Of a stretch of 5,721 bases of DNA, positions 1-5,685 are shown in pieces. Each line of letters opens with the position of its first letter. Position 1 is the stretch's first letter. The stretch lies in assembly GCA_031264605.1 (NCBI GenBank), contig JAISDQ010000187.1:1-5721 (forward strand), written 5' to 3'. The position numbers and the translations under genes were made by a program. Below the pieces are notes generated by a model. The model had not been told where the DNA came from, searched no databases, and saw nothing but the letters and a program-made list of their open reading frames with translations. Source of the stretch: Synergistaceae bacterium (GTDB lineage Bacteria; Synergistota; Synergistia; Synergistales; Synergistaceae).

Positions 1-35
1 GAAATGCCGGCGCGGGCGCGGCGAATTCGAAAAAC

Positions 36-41
36 GGGGAG
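36..41 (+). promoter_or_regulatory. Probable ribosome binding site of the ABC ATPase
   Basis: GGGGAG lies 11 nt before ATG 53. It overlaps or nearly touches the alternative GTG starts at 41 and 44, which is why the ATG is preferred. The spacing is on the long side, so this is a moderate call. Confidence 0.45.
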
Positions 42-52
42 TGGTGGGGCGG

Positions 53-1666
53 ATGGCGTCTGAAGGGCCGATTCTGGCCGTCGAATCCGTTGGTAAGGAG
101 TTCTTCGGAAATAAGGTGCTGTCCGACGTCAGTTTCACTCTCTCGAAGGGTGAAATCCTGGGGCTCGTCGGAGAAAACGGCGCGGGCAAGTCAACGTTGA
201 TGAATATTCTTTTCGGAATGCCGCTCATAGCCGCGACGGGAGGATACGATGGGCGCGTGCTGTACGACGGGAAAGAGGCGAGATTTCAGTCTCCTTTTGA
301 CGCGATCGACGCCGGCATCGGCATGGTGCATCAGGAATTCTCGCTGCTGCCCGGTTTTACCGTCACAGAAAATATAATGCTCAACAGGGAATCCACGAAA
401 TACAACCCGCTGGTCGAGATTTTCGGCGACAGGATGCGCACGTTGGACCTGCGGGCCATGAGGCGGCGCGCGGACGACGCCATCGACGCGATAGGTTTCG
501 CGGTCAACCCCGAGACGCTCGCGTCCGAGATGCCGGTGGGGCACAAGCAGTTCACCGAGATTGCCCGCGAGGTCGACCGCAAAAACACAAAACTTCTCAT
601 CCTCGACGAACCGACCGCCGTTCTGGCGGAGTCGGAGGCGGAAACACTCATCGCGGCGCTGAGAAATCTGTCGGCGAGAGGAATTTCGATGATCTTCATA
701 TCGCACAGACTTCAGGAGGTCATCGATCTGTGCGATAAAATAGTTGTGCTGCGCGACGGCAGGGTAGCGCAGGAAACGCGGGCTTCCGAGACCGACGTTT
801 TCAAAATCGCGAGCGCCATGGTCGGGCGCAGCGTAGACGCCGCCTCAAGCCGCGTTAGGGACGCCGCTGAAGCGGAGTCCGTGCTCGACGTCGAAAACCT
901 GTGGGTCGATATGCCTGGAGAAACCGTCCGCAACGTCACCTTCTCGGTGAAACGGGGCGAAATATTCGGGATCGGCGGACTTGCGGGACAGGGCAAACTG
1001 GGCATTGCCAACGGGATAATGGGTTTGTTCGCGGCGGGAGGAAACGTGCGCGTCAGGGGAGAGCGTTTGCGTCTCAACGCCCCGGACGCCTCTCTGTCGC
1101 GCGATATGGCTTTTGTATCGGAGGACAGAAGAGGCGTTGGGCTGCTTCTCGACGAATCTATAGATTGGAATATAGCTTTTACGGCCATGCAGGTGCAGGA
1201 TAAATTTGTGCGCCGCGTGCTGGGCGGGCTCATAAAATGGCGGGATGACGAGGCTATGCGGGATGCGGCGATGGAATATATCAAACTGCTCGAAATAAAA
1301 TGCACGTCCCATAAACAGAGGGCGGTGGAGCTTTCGGGCGGCAACCAGCAGAAAGTGTGCCTTGCCAAGGCGTTCGTGGTGAACCCCAAGCTGCTCTTCG
1401 TCTCGGAACCGACGAGAGGCATAGATATAGGAGCCAAGAAGCTCGTGCTCGATATCCTGAAGAAGGTGAACGAGGAACAGGGAACGACGATAGTCGTCAC
1501 TTCGTCGGAACTGGAAGAATTGCGTTCCATATGCGACAGAATCGCCATCGTCGACAACGGTGTGATAAGCGGCATCAGGCCCGCCGCCGCGCCGGCCGAA
1601 GAATTTGGCCTGTTGATGACCGGCGACGCGTCCGTGACCGGCGCCGCGGAAGGAAGTGAAGTCTGA
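53..1666 (+). CDS. Sugar/nucleoside-type ABC transporter ATP-binding protein (double cassette, RbsA/MglA-like)
   Basis: This cytoplasmic ATPase powers a Rbs/Mgl-type (CUT2-like) importer and contains two fused nucleotide-binding domains. With the ATG at 53 it has 537 residues, slightly longer than the roughly 500 usual for the family. Cassette 1 shows Walker A GENGAGKST (40-48), Q-loop Gln94, an atypical signature MPVGH (160-164), Walker B LLILDEP (181-187) with the catalytic Glu, and the switch His218. Cassette 2 shows a degenerate Walker A GLAGQGKLG (309-317), a canonical signature LSGGNQQK (427-434), and Walker B LLFVSEP (447-453) followed by TRGID. Ser replaces the usual Asp in that second Walker B. 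GTG codons at 41 and 44 could extend the N terminus, but they sit on or too close to the GGGGAG at 36-41; ATG 53 has a usable 11-nt spacing. The frame is open to the window edge. The stop overlaps the next start (TGATG). The family assignment is firm; the substrate cannot be read from the ATPase. Confidence 0.95.
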   Translation: MASEGPILAVESVGKEFFGNKVLSDVSFTLSKGEILGLVGENGAGKSTLMNILFGMPLIAATGGYDGRVLYDGKEARFQSPFDAIDAGIGMVHQEFSLLPGFTVTENIMLNRESTKYNPLVEIFGDRMRTLDLRAMRRRADDAIDAIGFAVNPETLASEMPVGHKQFTEIAREVDRKNTKLLILDEPTAVLAESEAETLIAALRNLSARGISMIFISHRLQEVIDLCDKIVVLRDGRVAQETRASETDVFKIASAMVGRSVDAASSRVRDAAEAESVLDVENLWVDMPGETVRNVTFSVKRGEIFGIGGLAGQGKLGIANGIMGLFAAGGNVRVRGERLRLNAPDASLSRDMAFVSEDRRGVGLLLDESIDWNIAFTAMQVQDKFVRRVLGGLIKWRDDEAMRDAAMEYIKLLEIKCTSHKQRAVELSGGNQQKVCLAKAFVVNPKLLFVSEPTRGIDIGAKKLVLDILKKVNEEQGTTIVVTSSELEELRSICDRIAIVDNGVISGIRPAAAPAEEFGLLMTGDASVTGAAEGSEV

Positions 1667-2715
1667 TGGGAGGTTATATCAAAAAATTCATCGAGAACGC
1701 AGGCTGGCCAAGGATAATAATCGGTCTTTTCCTGATCTCGCTTTACGTTGCCGCCCCGTTCGTGAATGTGCGCGTATTGTCGTCCCTCTCGGATACTCTC
1801 GTCCGCGTCGGAATGAACGGAGTGCTGGTGCTCGCCATGGTGCCGATGGTTCAGAGCGGATGCGGGCTGAACTTCGGCCTTCCCTTGGGCATCATTGCCG
1901 GTCTTTTGGGAGCGACGGTGTCGCTTCAGTTCGAGGCGCGCGGGCTTCCCGGCTTCGGCTTCGCCATGCTGGTCGCGATTCCCATAGCCGCCGTTCTCGG
2001 GTTTATGTACGCTCAGATACTGAACCGCGTAAAGGGCGAGGAGATGATGATAGCCACCTATGTGGGCTTCTCGTCCGTCGCCGTAACCTGTATGGCGTGG
2101 CTGCTGCTTCCGTTCGACAGCCCCGTCATGATATGGGCTTACGGCGGTTCGGGGCTTCGCACCACTATAAGCACCGAGGGGTTCTGGAGACATGTCCTGA
2201 GCAATTTCCTGTCGTTCGGGGAGGAGGGCGGAACCTTTTATTTCCCGACGGGGATGTTCATCTTCTTCTTCATAATGATATTCCTCGTGTGGGCGTTTTT
2301 CAGGACGAAAACCGGAACGGCGATAACGGCGGTGGGGTCGAACCCTGAGTTCGCGCGCGCTTCAGGCATCAACGTGAACCGGATGAGGACAATATCGGTC
2401 ATGTTTTCCACCGTCCTCGGCGCGCTCGGGATTTTGGTGTACGAACAAAGTTTCGGCTTCATACAGCTTTACATGGGGCCCCTCTATATGGCTTTTCCCG
2501 CCGTGGCCGCGATACTTCTGGGCGGGGCGTCGGTCAATAAGGCGACGATGGTGAACGTGATAGTGGGAACTTTCCTCTTCCAAGGCATACTCACGATGAC
2601 TCCGTCGGTCATAAACAGTCTCCTTCAGTCCGATATGTCCGAGGTGATAAGGATAATCGTCTCGAACGGCATGATACTTTACGCGCTCACGAGAAAGACG
2701 CAGGTGAAACGCTGA
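1666..2715 (+). CDS. ABC transporter permease 1 (RbsC/MglC superfamily, BPD_transp_2 type)
   Basis: This 349-residue inner-membrane protein should form half of the transport channel. Hydrophobic segments run through most of its length (first about residues 17-33), giving roughly eight to ten membrane spans. The cytoplasmic coupling loop typical of Rbs/Mgl permeases is clear at about 214-236 (TKTG, AVGSNPEFARASGI) and is where the ATPase would dock. An N-terminal motif GCGLNFG (65-71) stands where RbsC/MglC proteins usually have a DLSVG motif. A further match to permease 2 is the IPIAA...LNRxKGxEM stretch. The start ATG overlaps the ATPase stop by one base. A purine-rich GGAAGGAAG just before it (1648-1656) supplies the ribosome binding site. 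By hand count about two thirds of its isoleucines use ATA. Permease function is secure; substrate is unknown. Confidence 0.93.
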   Translation: MGGYIKKFIENAGWPRIIIGLFLISLYVAAPFVNVRVLSSLSDTLVRVGMNGVLVLAMVPMVQSGCGLNFGLPLGIIAGLLGATVSLQFEARGLPGFGFAMLVAIPIAAVLGFMYAQILNRVKGEEMMIATYVGFSSVAVTCMAWLLLPFDSPVMIWAYGGSGLRTTISTEGFWRHVLSNFLSFGEEGGTFYFPTGMFIFFFIMIFLVWAFFRTKTGTAITAVGSNPEFARASGINVNRMRTISVMFSTVLGALGILVYEQSFGFIQLYMGPLYMAFPAVAAILLGGASVNKATMVNVIVGTFLFQGILTMTPSVINSLLQSDMSEVIRIIVSNGMILYALTRKTQVKR

Positions 2716-3899
2716 TGCGAACGAACGACGCCGCGGCCAGACGGTACGGATTTGGCGACGCGCTCAAGAATTTTCTGATATCCAACTCGGTCCCGATTAT
2801 TTTCATTCTCCTTTCAGCGGCGGCGATTCCGCTCTCGGGCTTTTCGGCGGCTTATCTGATACAGGAGATGTTCACGAGGCTCGCGCGAAACTCCTTCCTC
2901 GTTCTGTCCCTGTTGATACCGATAATGGCCGGAATGGGGCTTAATTTCGGCATGGTGCTCGGGGCGATGGCCGGGCAGATTGGGCTGATACTCGTGACCG
3001 ACTGGTCCGTGGTGGGAATTCCCGGGTTGGTGCTGGCGTCTCTCATCAGCATGCCGATAGCCGCTCTGCTCGGTTATGTCTGTGGTTCCGTCCTCAACCG
3101 CGCCAAAGGGCGGGAGATGGTGACGTCGTATATACTGGGATTTTTCGTGAACGGCATTTACCAGTTCGTCGTGCTTTACGTGATAGGGATAAGGGGAATG
3201 CTGAAGATACCGTTCACCAACGCTGAAATCAGGATTCCCGTCACAAATCCGCAGTTGGTGCTGTCGCGAGGCTACGGAGTGCGGAACGCCATCAACCTCA
3301 CCGGATTGCGGCACGCTCTCGACAACGCTTTGCAGTACGATTTTCACGGCGGCACGGCGGCCGCTCCTTTCAGCATCAATGTGCCGTTAAGCACGTATAT
3401 CGTGATTGCCGCGTTCTGTCTTTTCATCCTATGGTTTCGCCGCACGAAACTGGGACAGGATATGAGAGCGGTGGGGCAGGATATGGCGATAGCCGATTCG
3501 TCCGGCATAGCCGTCGAGCGAACGCGCATCATCGCGATAGTGATGTCGACGATGCTGGCCGCTTTCGGGCAGATAATTTTTCTCCAGAATATCGGAACGA
3601 TGAATACTTACAACAGCCACGACCAAACCGGAATGTTCTCCATAGCCGCGCTTCTCATCGGGGGCGCTACGGTCTCGAAGGCGTCGATCGCTAACGTGTT
3701 CGTGGGCGTGGCTCTCTTTCACCTGATGTTCGTGGTCTCGCCCATGGCGGGCAAGGAACTCATCGGTCAGGCGCAGTTGGGAGAGTATTTCCGGGTGTTC
3801 GTGTCATACGGGATAATAGCCGTGGCGCTCGTCCTGCACGCGTGGAAAAGAAATCAGGCGCGCGAACGGGAAAGACGCGGCCTGAGAGGGGAGGCCTGA
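2715..3899 (+). CDS. ABC transporter permease 2 (RbsC/MglC superfamily, BPD_transp_2 type)
   Basis: This 394-residue integral membrane protein is paralogous to the preceding permease and probably forms a heterodimeric channel with it. Shared landmarks are GMGLNFG (73-79), a GIPG turn, a MPIAALLGY...LNRAKGREM stretch, and the coupling loop at about 242-270 (RRTKLG, AVGQ, SSGIAVERTR). It is about 45 residues longer than permease 1. Much of the difference is a longer polar segment at about 165-230, predicted between membrane spans, plus a longer basic C-terminal tail (KRNQARERERRG). The start overlaps the previous stop as TGATG, and AGGTGA at 2702-2707 is a good Shine-Dalgarno seven bases upstream. 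Paired unequal permeases with one double-cassette ATPase also occur in nucleoside and AI-2 importers, so a sugar substrate should not be assumed. Confidence 0.93.
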   Translation: MRTNDAAARRYGFGDALKNFLISNSVPIIFILLSAAAIPLSGFSAAYLIQEMFTRLARNSFLVLSLLIPIMAGMGLNFGMVLGAMAGQIGLILVTDWSVVGIPGLVLASLISMPIAALLGYVCGSVLNRAKGREMVTSYILGFFVNGIYQFVVLYVIGIRGMLKIPFTNAEIRIPVTNPQLVLSRGYGVRNAINLTGLRHALDNALQYDFHGGTAAAPFSINVPLSTYIVIAAFCLFILWFRRTKLGQDMRAVGQDMAIADSSGIAVERTRIIAIVMSTMLAAFGQIIFLQNIGTMNTYNSHDQTGMFSIAALLIGGATVSKASIANVFVGVALFHLMFVVSPMAGKELIGQAQLGEYFRVFVSYGIIAVALVLHAWKRNQARERERRGLRGEA

Positions 3900-3902
3900 G
3901 CG

Positions 3903-4412
3903 ATGTCCGTTTCCGGTTCGCCGATCAGGGCGAGGCGGCTCCTGATACGGCTGCTCACGGTCGCTTGCCTGGTTGGCGCGGGTTTTTTGATGTATCGTCT
4001 CGGCAAAGAGTTTGAAGTTATAATCGACAATGGCCCGGTCTCCGTCGGCGGCGTTCGGTATGAGGCGATGCCCTATGGAACGGTCCGTATCGACGAAGAT
4101 ACGAAAGGCTTCGACATGTGGGCCGACGACAGAGTCATCAGAAAGATGGTCGGCAAAAATCACAGGCTGACCGTGATAGTTTTAAACGAGGATGACGACT
4201 CGGTCTTGAAGACCGTCGAACGCGATATAACGCTGGATTTCAATCCCAGAGCCGAAATGGTGTCGGTGTCCGCGATAATAGCGGAGTCGGGCGGCATCCT
4301 GACGCCGAATCCGCTTTATTCCGGCGAGCCCGTATTCGTGCCCGACGCCGCTCCCGCCCCATCAACGGAGGAAGGCGCGCCGGACGATATTTTCAGCGGG
4401 ATGGAGCCTTGA
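3903..4412 (+). CDS. Small membrane-anchored protein of unknown function, last gene of the ABC cluster (DUF6672-like)
   Basis: This 169-residue protein has a basic N terminus (RARR, 9-12), then one hydrophobic segment at about 13-31 that fits an uncleaved signal anchor. No lipobox is evident; Cys22 lies inside the membrane segment. A predicted extracytoplasmic domain at about 37-141 starts GKEFEVIIDNGPV and looks beta-rich, with alternating hydrophobic residues. The tail (144-169) is rich in Pro, Ala and acidic residues and is probably disordered. It starts 3 bp after permease 2, and GAGGGGAGG at 3886-3894 is the strongest ribosome site in the cluster. Position and coupling suggest an accessory subunit of the transporter on the outer face of the inner membrane. 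From memory it resembles the uncharacterised DUF6672 family found next to such ABC genes; I could not verify this. No catalytic motif is visible. Confidence 0.82.
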   Translation: MSVSGSPIRARRLLIRLLTVACLVGAGFLMYRLGKEFEVIIDNGPVSVGGVRYEAMPYGTVRIDEDTKGFDMWADDRVIRKMVGKNHRLTVIVLNEDDDSVLKTVERDITLDFNPRAEMVSVSAIIAESGGILTPNPLYSGEPVFVPDAAPAPSTEEGAPDDIFSGMEP

Positions 4413-4413
4413 A

Positions 4414-4431
4414 CGGGAAGGGGAATTCCCG
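4414..4431 (+). repeat. Small GC-rich hairpin after the ABC cluster
   Basis: CGGGAA (4414-4419) and TTCCCG (4426-4431) form a perfect 6-bp stem with a 6-nt loop, starting two bases after the stop of the anchored protein. The core GGGAATTCCC is itself a perfect palindrome. No T-run follows, so it is not a standard intrinsic terminator. It could protect the 3' end of the mRNA or be incidental. Confidence 0.3.
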
Positions 4432-4442
4432 GGAGGGCTATC

Positions 4443-4478
4443 ATGATCGGAGACGTTTATCCGCGATTTATTGCCTGA
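4443..4478 (+). CDS. Possible micro-ORF (11 codons) with a strong Shine-Dalgarno
   Basis: GGGAGGG (4431-4437) lies five bases before an ATG that opens an 11-residue frame (MIGDVYPRFIA) ending TGA at 4476-4478. The purine run is as good as those of the real genes upstream, but the peptide is very short and its stop falls inside the left arm of the inverted repeat at 4474. It may be the surviving start of a truncated gene, a leader-like peptide, or chance. Low confidence. Confidence 0.15.
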   Translation: MIGDVYPRFIA

Positions 4479-4581
4479 TGATCACGTGCCGGTCGCGGAA
4501 AACGAGAGGACGGTAGTCGGCTGTGCCGCCCTTCGCGTAGCGTCCGGCCCACCGGGTCTCTGGGCATTTGGTGTACGTGGA
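4468..4581 (-). pseudogene. Possible C-terminal gene remnant, start-less open frame downstream of the aldolase
   Basis: Reading on past the aldolase stop in the same frame gives three TGA codons within four codons (4593-4591, 4587-4585, 4584-4582), then 37 sense codons to a TAA at 4470-4468. No ATG, and no start codon early enough to be useful, lies in it. The residues look protein-like rather than random: they include ETRWAGRYAKGG and ADYRPLVFRD, and the third codon positions are mostly G or C like the real genes nearby. I read it as a candidate tail of a degraded gene. I cannot name the family, and the inverted repeat overlapping it may account for part of the pattern. Confidence 0.25.
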
Positions 4582-4589
4582 TCATCAGG
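4474..4589. repeat. 116-bp segment bounded by inverted repeats, between convergent genes
   Basis: The left arm at 4474-4487 (CCTGATGATC then ACGT) pairs with the right arm at 4575-4589 (ACGT, one bulged G, GATCATCAGG), giving 10 plus 4 base pairs. Inside, shorter complementary pairs nest in order: CCGGT 4489-4493 with ACCGG 4551-4555, GGACG 4508-4512 with CGTCC 4541-4545, and CGGC 4518-4521 with GCCG 4525-4528. The whole could fold into one branched hairpin. The right arm ends two bases before the aldolase stop. There is no T-run and no clear target-site duplication. It could be a small repeat element, a structured 3' end shared by the convergent transcripts, or partly chance. Confidence 0.4.
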
Positions 4590-4590
4590 A

Positions 4591-5385
4591 TCAAGCCTTT
4601 GACAGTTTTTCCGCCACCGCGTCGGCGATGCGCCGTATGGTTTCGTCGTCGATGACTGCGCTCGGTACCGGCATTGCGGCGAGAGAAAACGCCGGTTCGG
4701 TGTTATTGGTATCGAGAGGCGCGTCTACAAGGCGTCTTGGGTTGATGACGACGTCGTGGGTTATCGCGAGTTCCTCTATCTGAGGTTTGGAGATTGGGCG
4801 GTATCTCCTGACGATGTACTTTTGAATCAAGGCTATCCTCGCGTAGTGTTCGGATTCTTCAAGGATATGCCAAGCCTCGATCGGCGTGCGGCCCCATGAT
4901 ATGGGCCCGTGGTTTGCCAGCATGACGACGTTGAAATCCCTCACGTACGGAGCGACGGAATCCGCAAGCTCCGACGAACCGGGATTGCGGTACGGCGCTA
5001 CCGGTATCCTGCCCGATATCGCGGCCGTCGACGGAGTGATCGAGAGGTCGAGTTCCGCGCCGAGGTTGGCGAAGCAGGACAAAAACACGGGGTGCGCGTG
5101 AGCGGTCGATTGAATGCCGCCGTTCTCCATGTAAATTCTAAGATGCATGGGCATCTCCGAAGTCGGCTTGTAAGTACCTTCCAGAATATTTCCCGCGAAA
5201 TCGACCTTGAGCAGCATTTCGGGAGTGAGGTCTCCCTTGCTTACGCCCGTCGGCGTCATGATGACGGCGTCGTCCGCCACTCTGACCGTCATATTTCCGT
5301 CGTTTGCCGCGACAAACTGTTTCTGGTACATCTTCCGCCCAATCGCGCAAATAAGTTCCCTGGCCTCAGCGTCGCCTATATACAT
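4591..5385 (-). CDS. Class II (zinc-dependent) aldolase/adducin family protein, L-fuculose-phosphate aldolase-like, with C-terminal extension
   Basis: Enzymes of this family cleave sugar phosphates such as L-fuculose-1-phosphate into dihydroxyacetone phosphate and an aldehyde in the cytoplasm, using a zinc ion. With the start at 5385 the protein has 264 residues. Visible FucA-type elements are DGN at 29-31, TPTG at 44-47 for phosphate binding, TSE at 75-77 with catalytic-type Glu77, and the zinc ligands His96, His98 and His159 (AHAHP, NHGP). The core ends near residue 215, the usual family length. It is followed by a Pro/Ala-rich linker and a terminal helix (about 246-264). The ATG at 5391 directly abuts the AGAGGG Shine-Dalgarno, whereas the ATG two codons later has a 6-nt spacer, so 5385 is preferred. 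The gene converges on the ABC cluster and diverges from the gene at 5686. Family is firm; the exact substrate (fuculose, ribulose, rhamnulose or a 5-deoxy sugar phosphate) is not. Confidence 0.93.
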   Translation of the reverse strand: MYIGDAEARELICAIGRKMYQKQFVAANDGNMTVRVADDAVIMTPTGVSKGDLTPEMLLKVDFAGNILEGTYKPTSEMPMHLRIYMENGGIQSTAHAHPVFLSCFANLGAELDLSITPSTAAISGRIPVAPYRNPGSSELADSVAPYVRDFNVVMLANHGPISWGRTPIEAWHILEESEHYARIALIQKYIVRRYRPISKPQIEELAITHDVVINPRRLVDAPLDTNNTEPAFSLAAMPVPSAVIDDETIRRIADAVAEKLSKA

Positions 5386-5391
5386 CTTCAT

Positions 5392-5397
5392 CCCTCT
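5392..5397 (-). promoter_or_regulatory. Ribosome binding site of the aldolase
   Basis: On the minus strand AGAGGG ends immediately before the ATG at 5391 and six bases before the ATG at 5385. Only the second spacing is workable, so this site decides the start. Confidence 0.6.
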
Positions 5398-5412
5398 TTT
5401 ACAAAATTCGAG

Positions 5413-5618
5413 TATCTATACGTATATATTGCCATCTAGCGCGGTGATTTGCAAGAAGGAAATTTGGACGGCTACTACTCTGACACAACAAAAATGAGAG
5501 CGGTGACCCTTTTATAGATAAATTGCTCAAAAACTTAGCAAATATATGCTTAAACAACCATACTAATGTATGACGTACAAATGACGATTGCCAGAGCCTC
5601 TACAAATAATTATCTATA
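5413..5618. repeat. Three copies of TATCTATA about 100 bp apart
   Basis: Copies lie at 5413-5420 (+), 5513-5520 (as the reverse complement TATAGATA) and 5611-5618 (+). Intervals are 100 and 98 bp. In AT-rich DNA an 8-mer can recur by chance, so the regular spacing between two divergent genes is the main reason to note them as possible regulator sites. Confidence 0.25.
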
Positions 5619-5670
5619 TATCGGTCAGCATTCTCTTTATAGTTTTTCCACGCAAACATATTACGATATA

Positions 5671-5677
5671 AAAGGTG
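5671..5677 (+). promoter_or_regulatory. Ribosome binding site of the partial gene at 5686
   Basis: AAAGGTG lies eight bases before ATG 5686. An earlier ATG at 5681 gives only two codons before a stop, so 5686 is the supported start. Confidence 0.5.
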
Positions 5678-5685
5678 TTTATGCT

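Larger units (their letters stand above)
5392..5685. other. AT-rich divergent intergenic region, about 294 bp
   Basis: No gene is supported here. GC content of 5401-5721 is about 34% by hand count, far below the GC-rich coding DNA on its left. It should hold promoters for the aldolase (leftward) and the gene at 5686 (rightward). Visible elements include TATCTATA at 5413-5420 and 5611-5618 with its reverse complement at 5513-5520, a perfect TATACGTATA palindrome at 5417-5426, TTGCT...AGCAA at 5523-5541, and CATAC-TAAT-GTATG at 5559-5572. No single -35/-10 pair is convincing: TTGCCA (5588-5593) with a poor TATCTA 17 bp on is the nearest on the plus strand. Operator and promoter activity are inferred. 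Confidence 0.5.

Noticed and set aside
1..63. A possible upstream gene tail: the frame starting at position 1 is open to a TGA at 61-63
   Set aside because: The other two frames are also open to beyond position 63, and the 20 residues are Arg/Gly/Ala-rich with nothing recognisable. It is too short to claim as a partial gene.
191..706. Minus-strand frames opposite the first ATPase cassette
   Set aside because: They are antisense to the Walker A and Walker B region, and the translations show no domain or plausible start context.
712..2193. A 493-codon minus-strand open frame opposite the ATPase and permease 1
   Set aside because: It lies antisense to two genes with unmistakable family motifs and crosses their junction. 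Its product is low-complexity (Ser/Arg/His-rich) and has no recognisable domain. It is a shadow of GC-rich coding DNA.
1656..2348. A 230-codon plus-strand frame overlapping permease 1
   Set aside because: It is Arg/Gly/Ser-rich and in a different frame from a clear membrane permease, so it is a frame shadow.
4474..4589. A tRNA or known structured RNA in the intergenic fold
   Set aside because: No T-loop (GTTCRA) or acceptor/CCA arrangement, and no riboswitch core that I recognise.
4413..4590. Intrinsic terminators for the two convergent genes
   Set aside because: The hairpin at 4414-4431 and the repeat at 4474-4589 are not followed by a T-run on either strand, so a standard Rho-independent terminator is not supported.
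4886..5497. Plus-strand frames opposite the aldolase (including 4909-5439 and 5207-5497)
   Set aside because: They are antisense to the conserved zinc-site region of the aldolase, with no ribosome site or recognisable content.
5523..5572. A CRISPR or tandem-repeat array in the AT-rich region
   Set aside because: There are only short palindromes of 5 bp per arm and no repeats with uniform spacers.
5645..5671. A TTTCCA, 16-bp spacer, TATAAA promoter directly before the gene at 5686
   Set aside because: Transcription would begin inside the ribosome binding site, so it cannot serve the gene as drawn.
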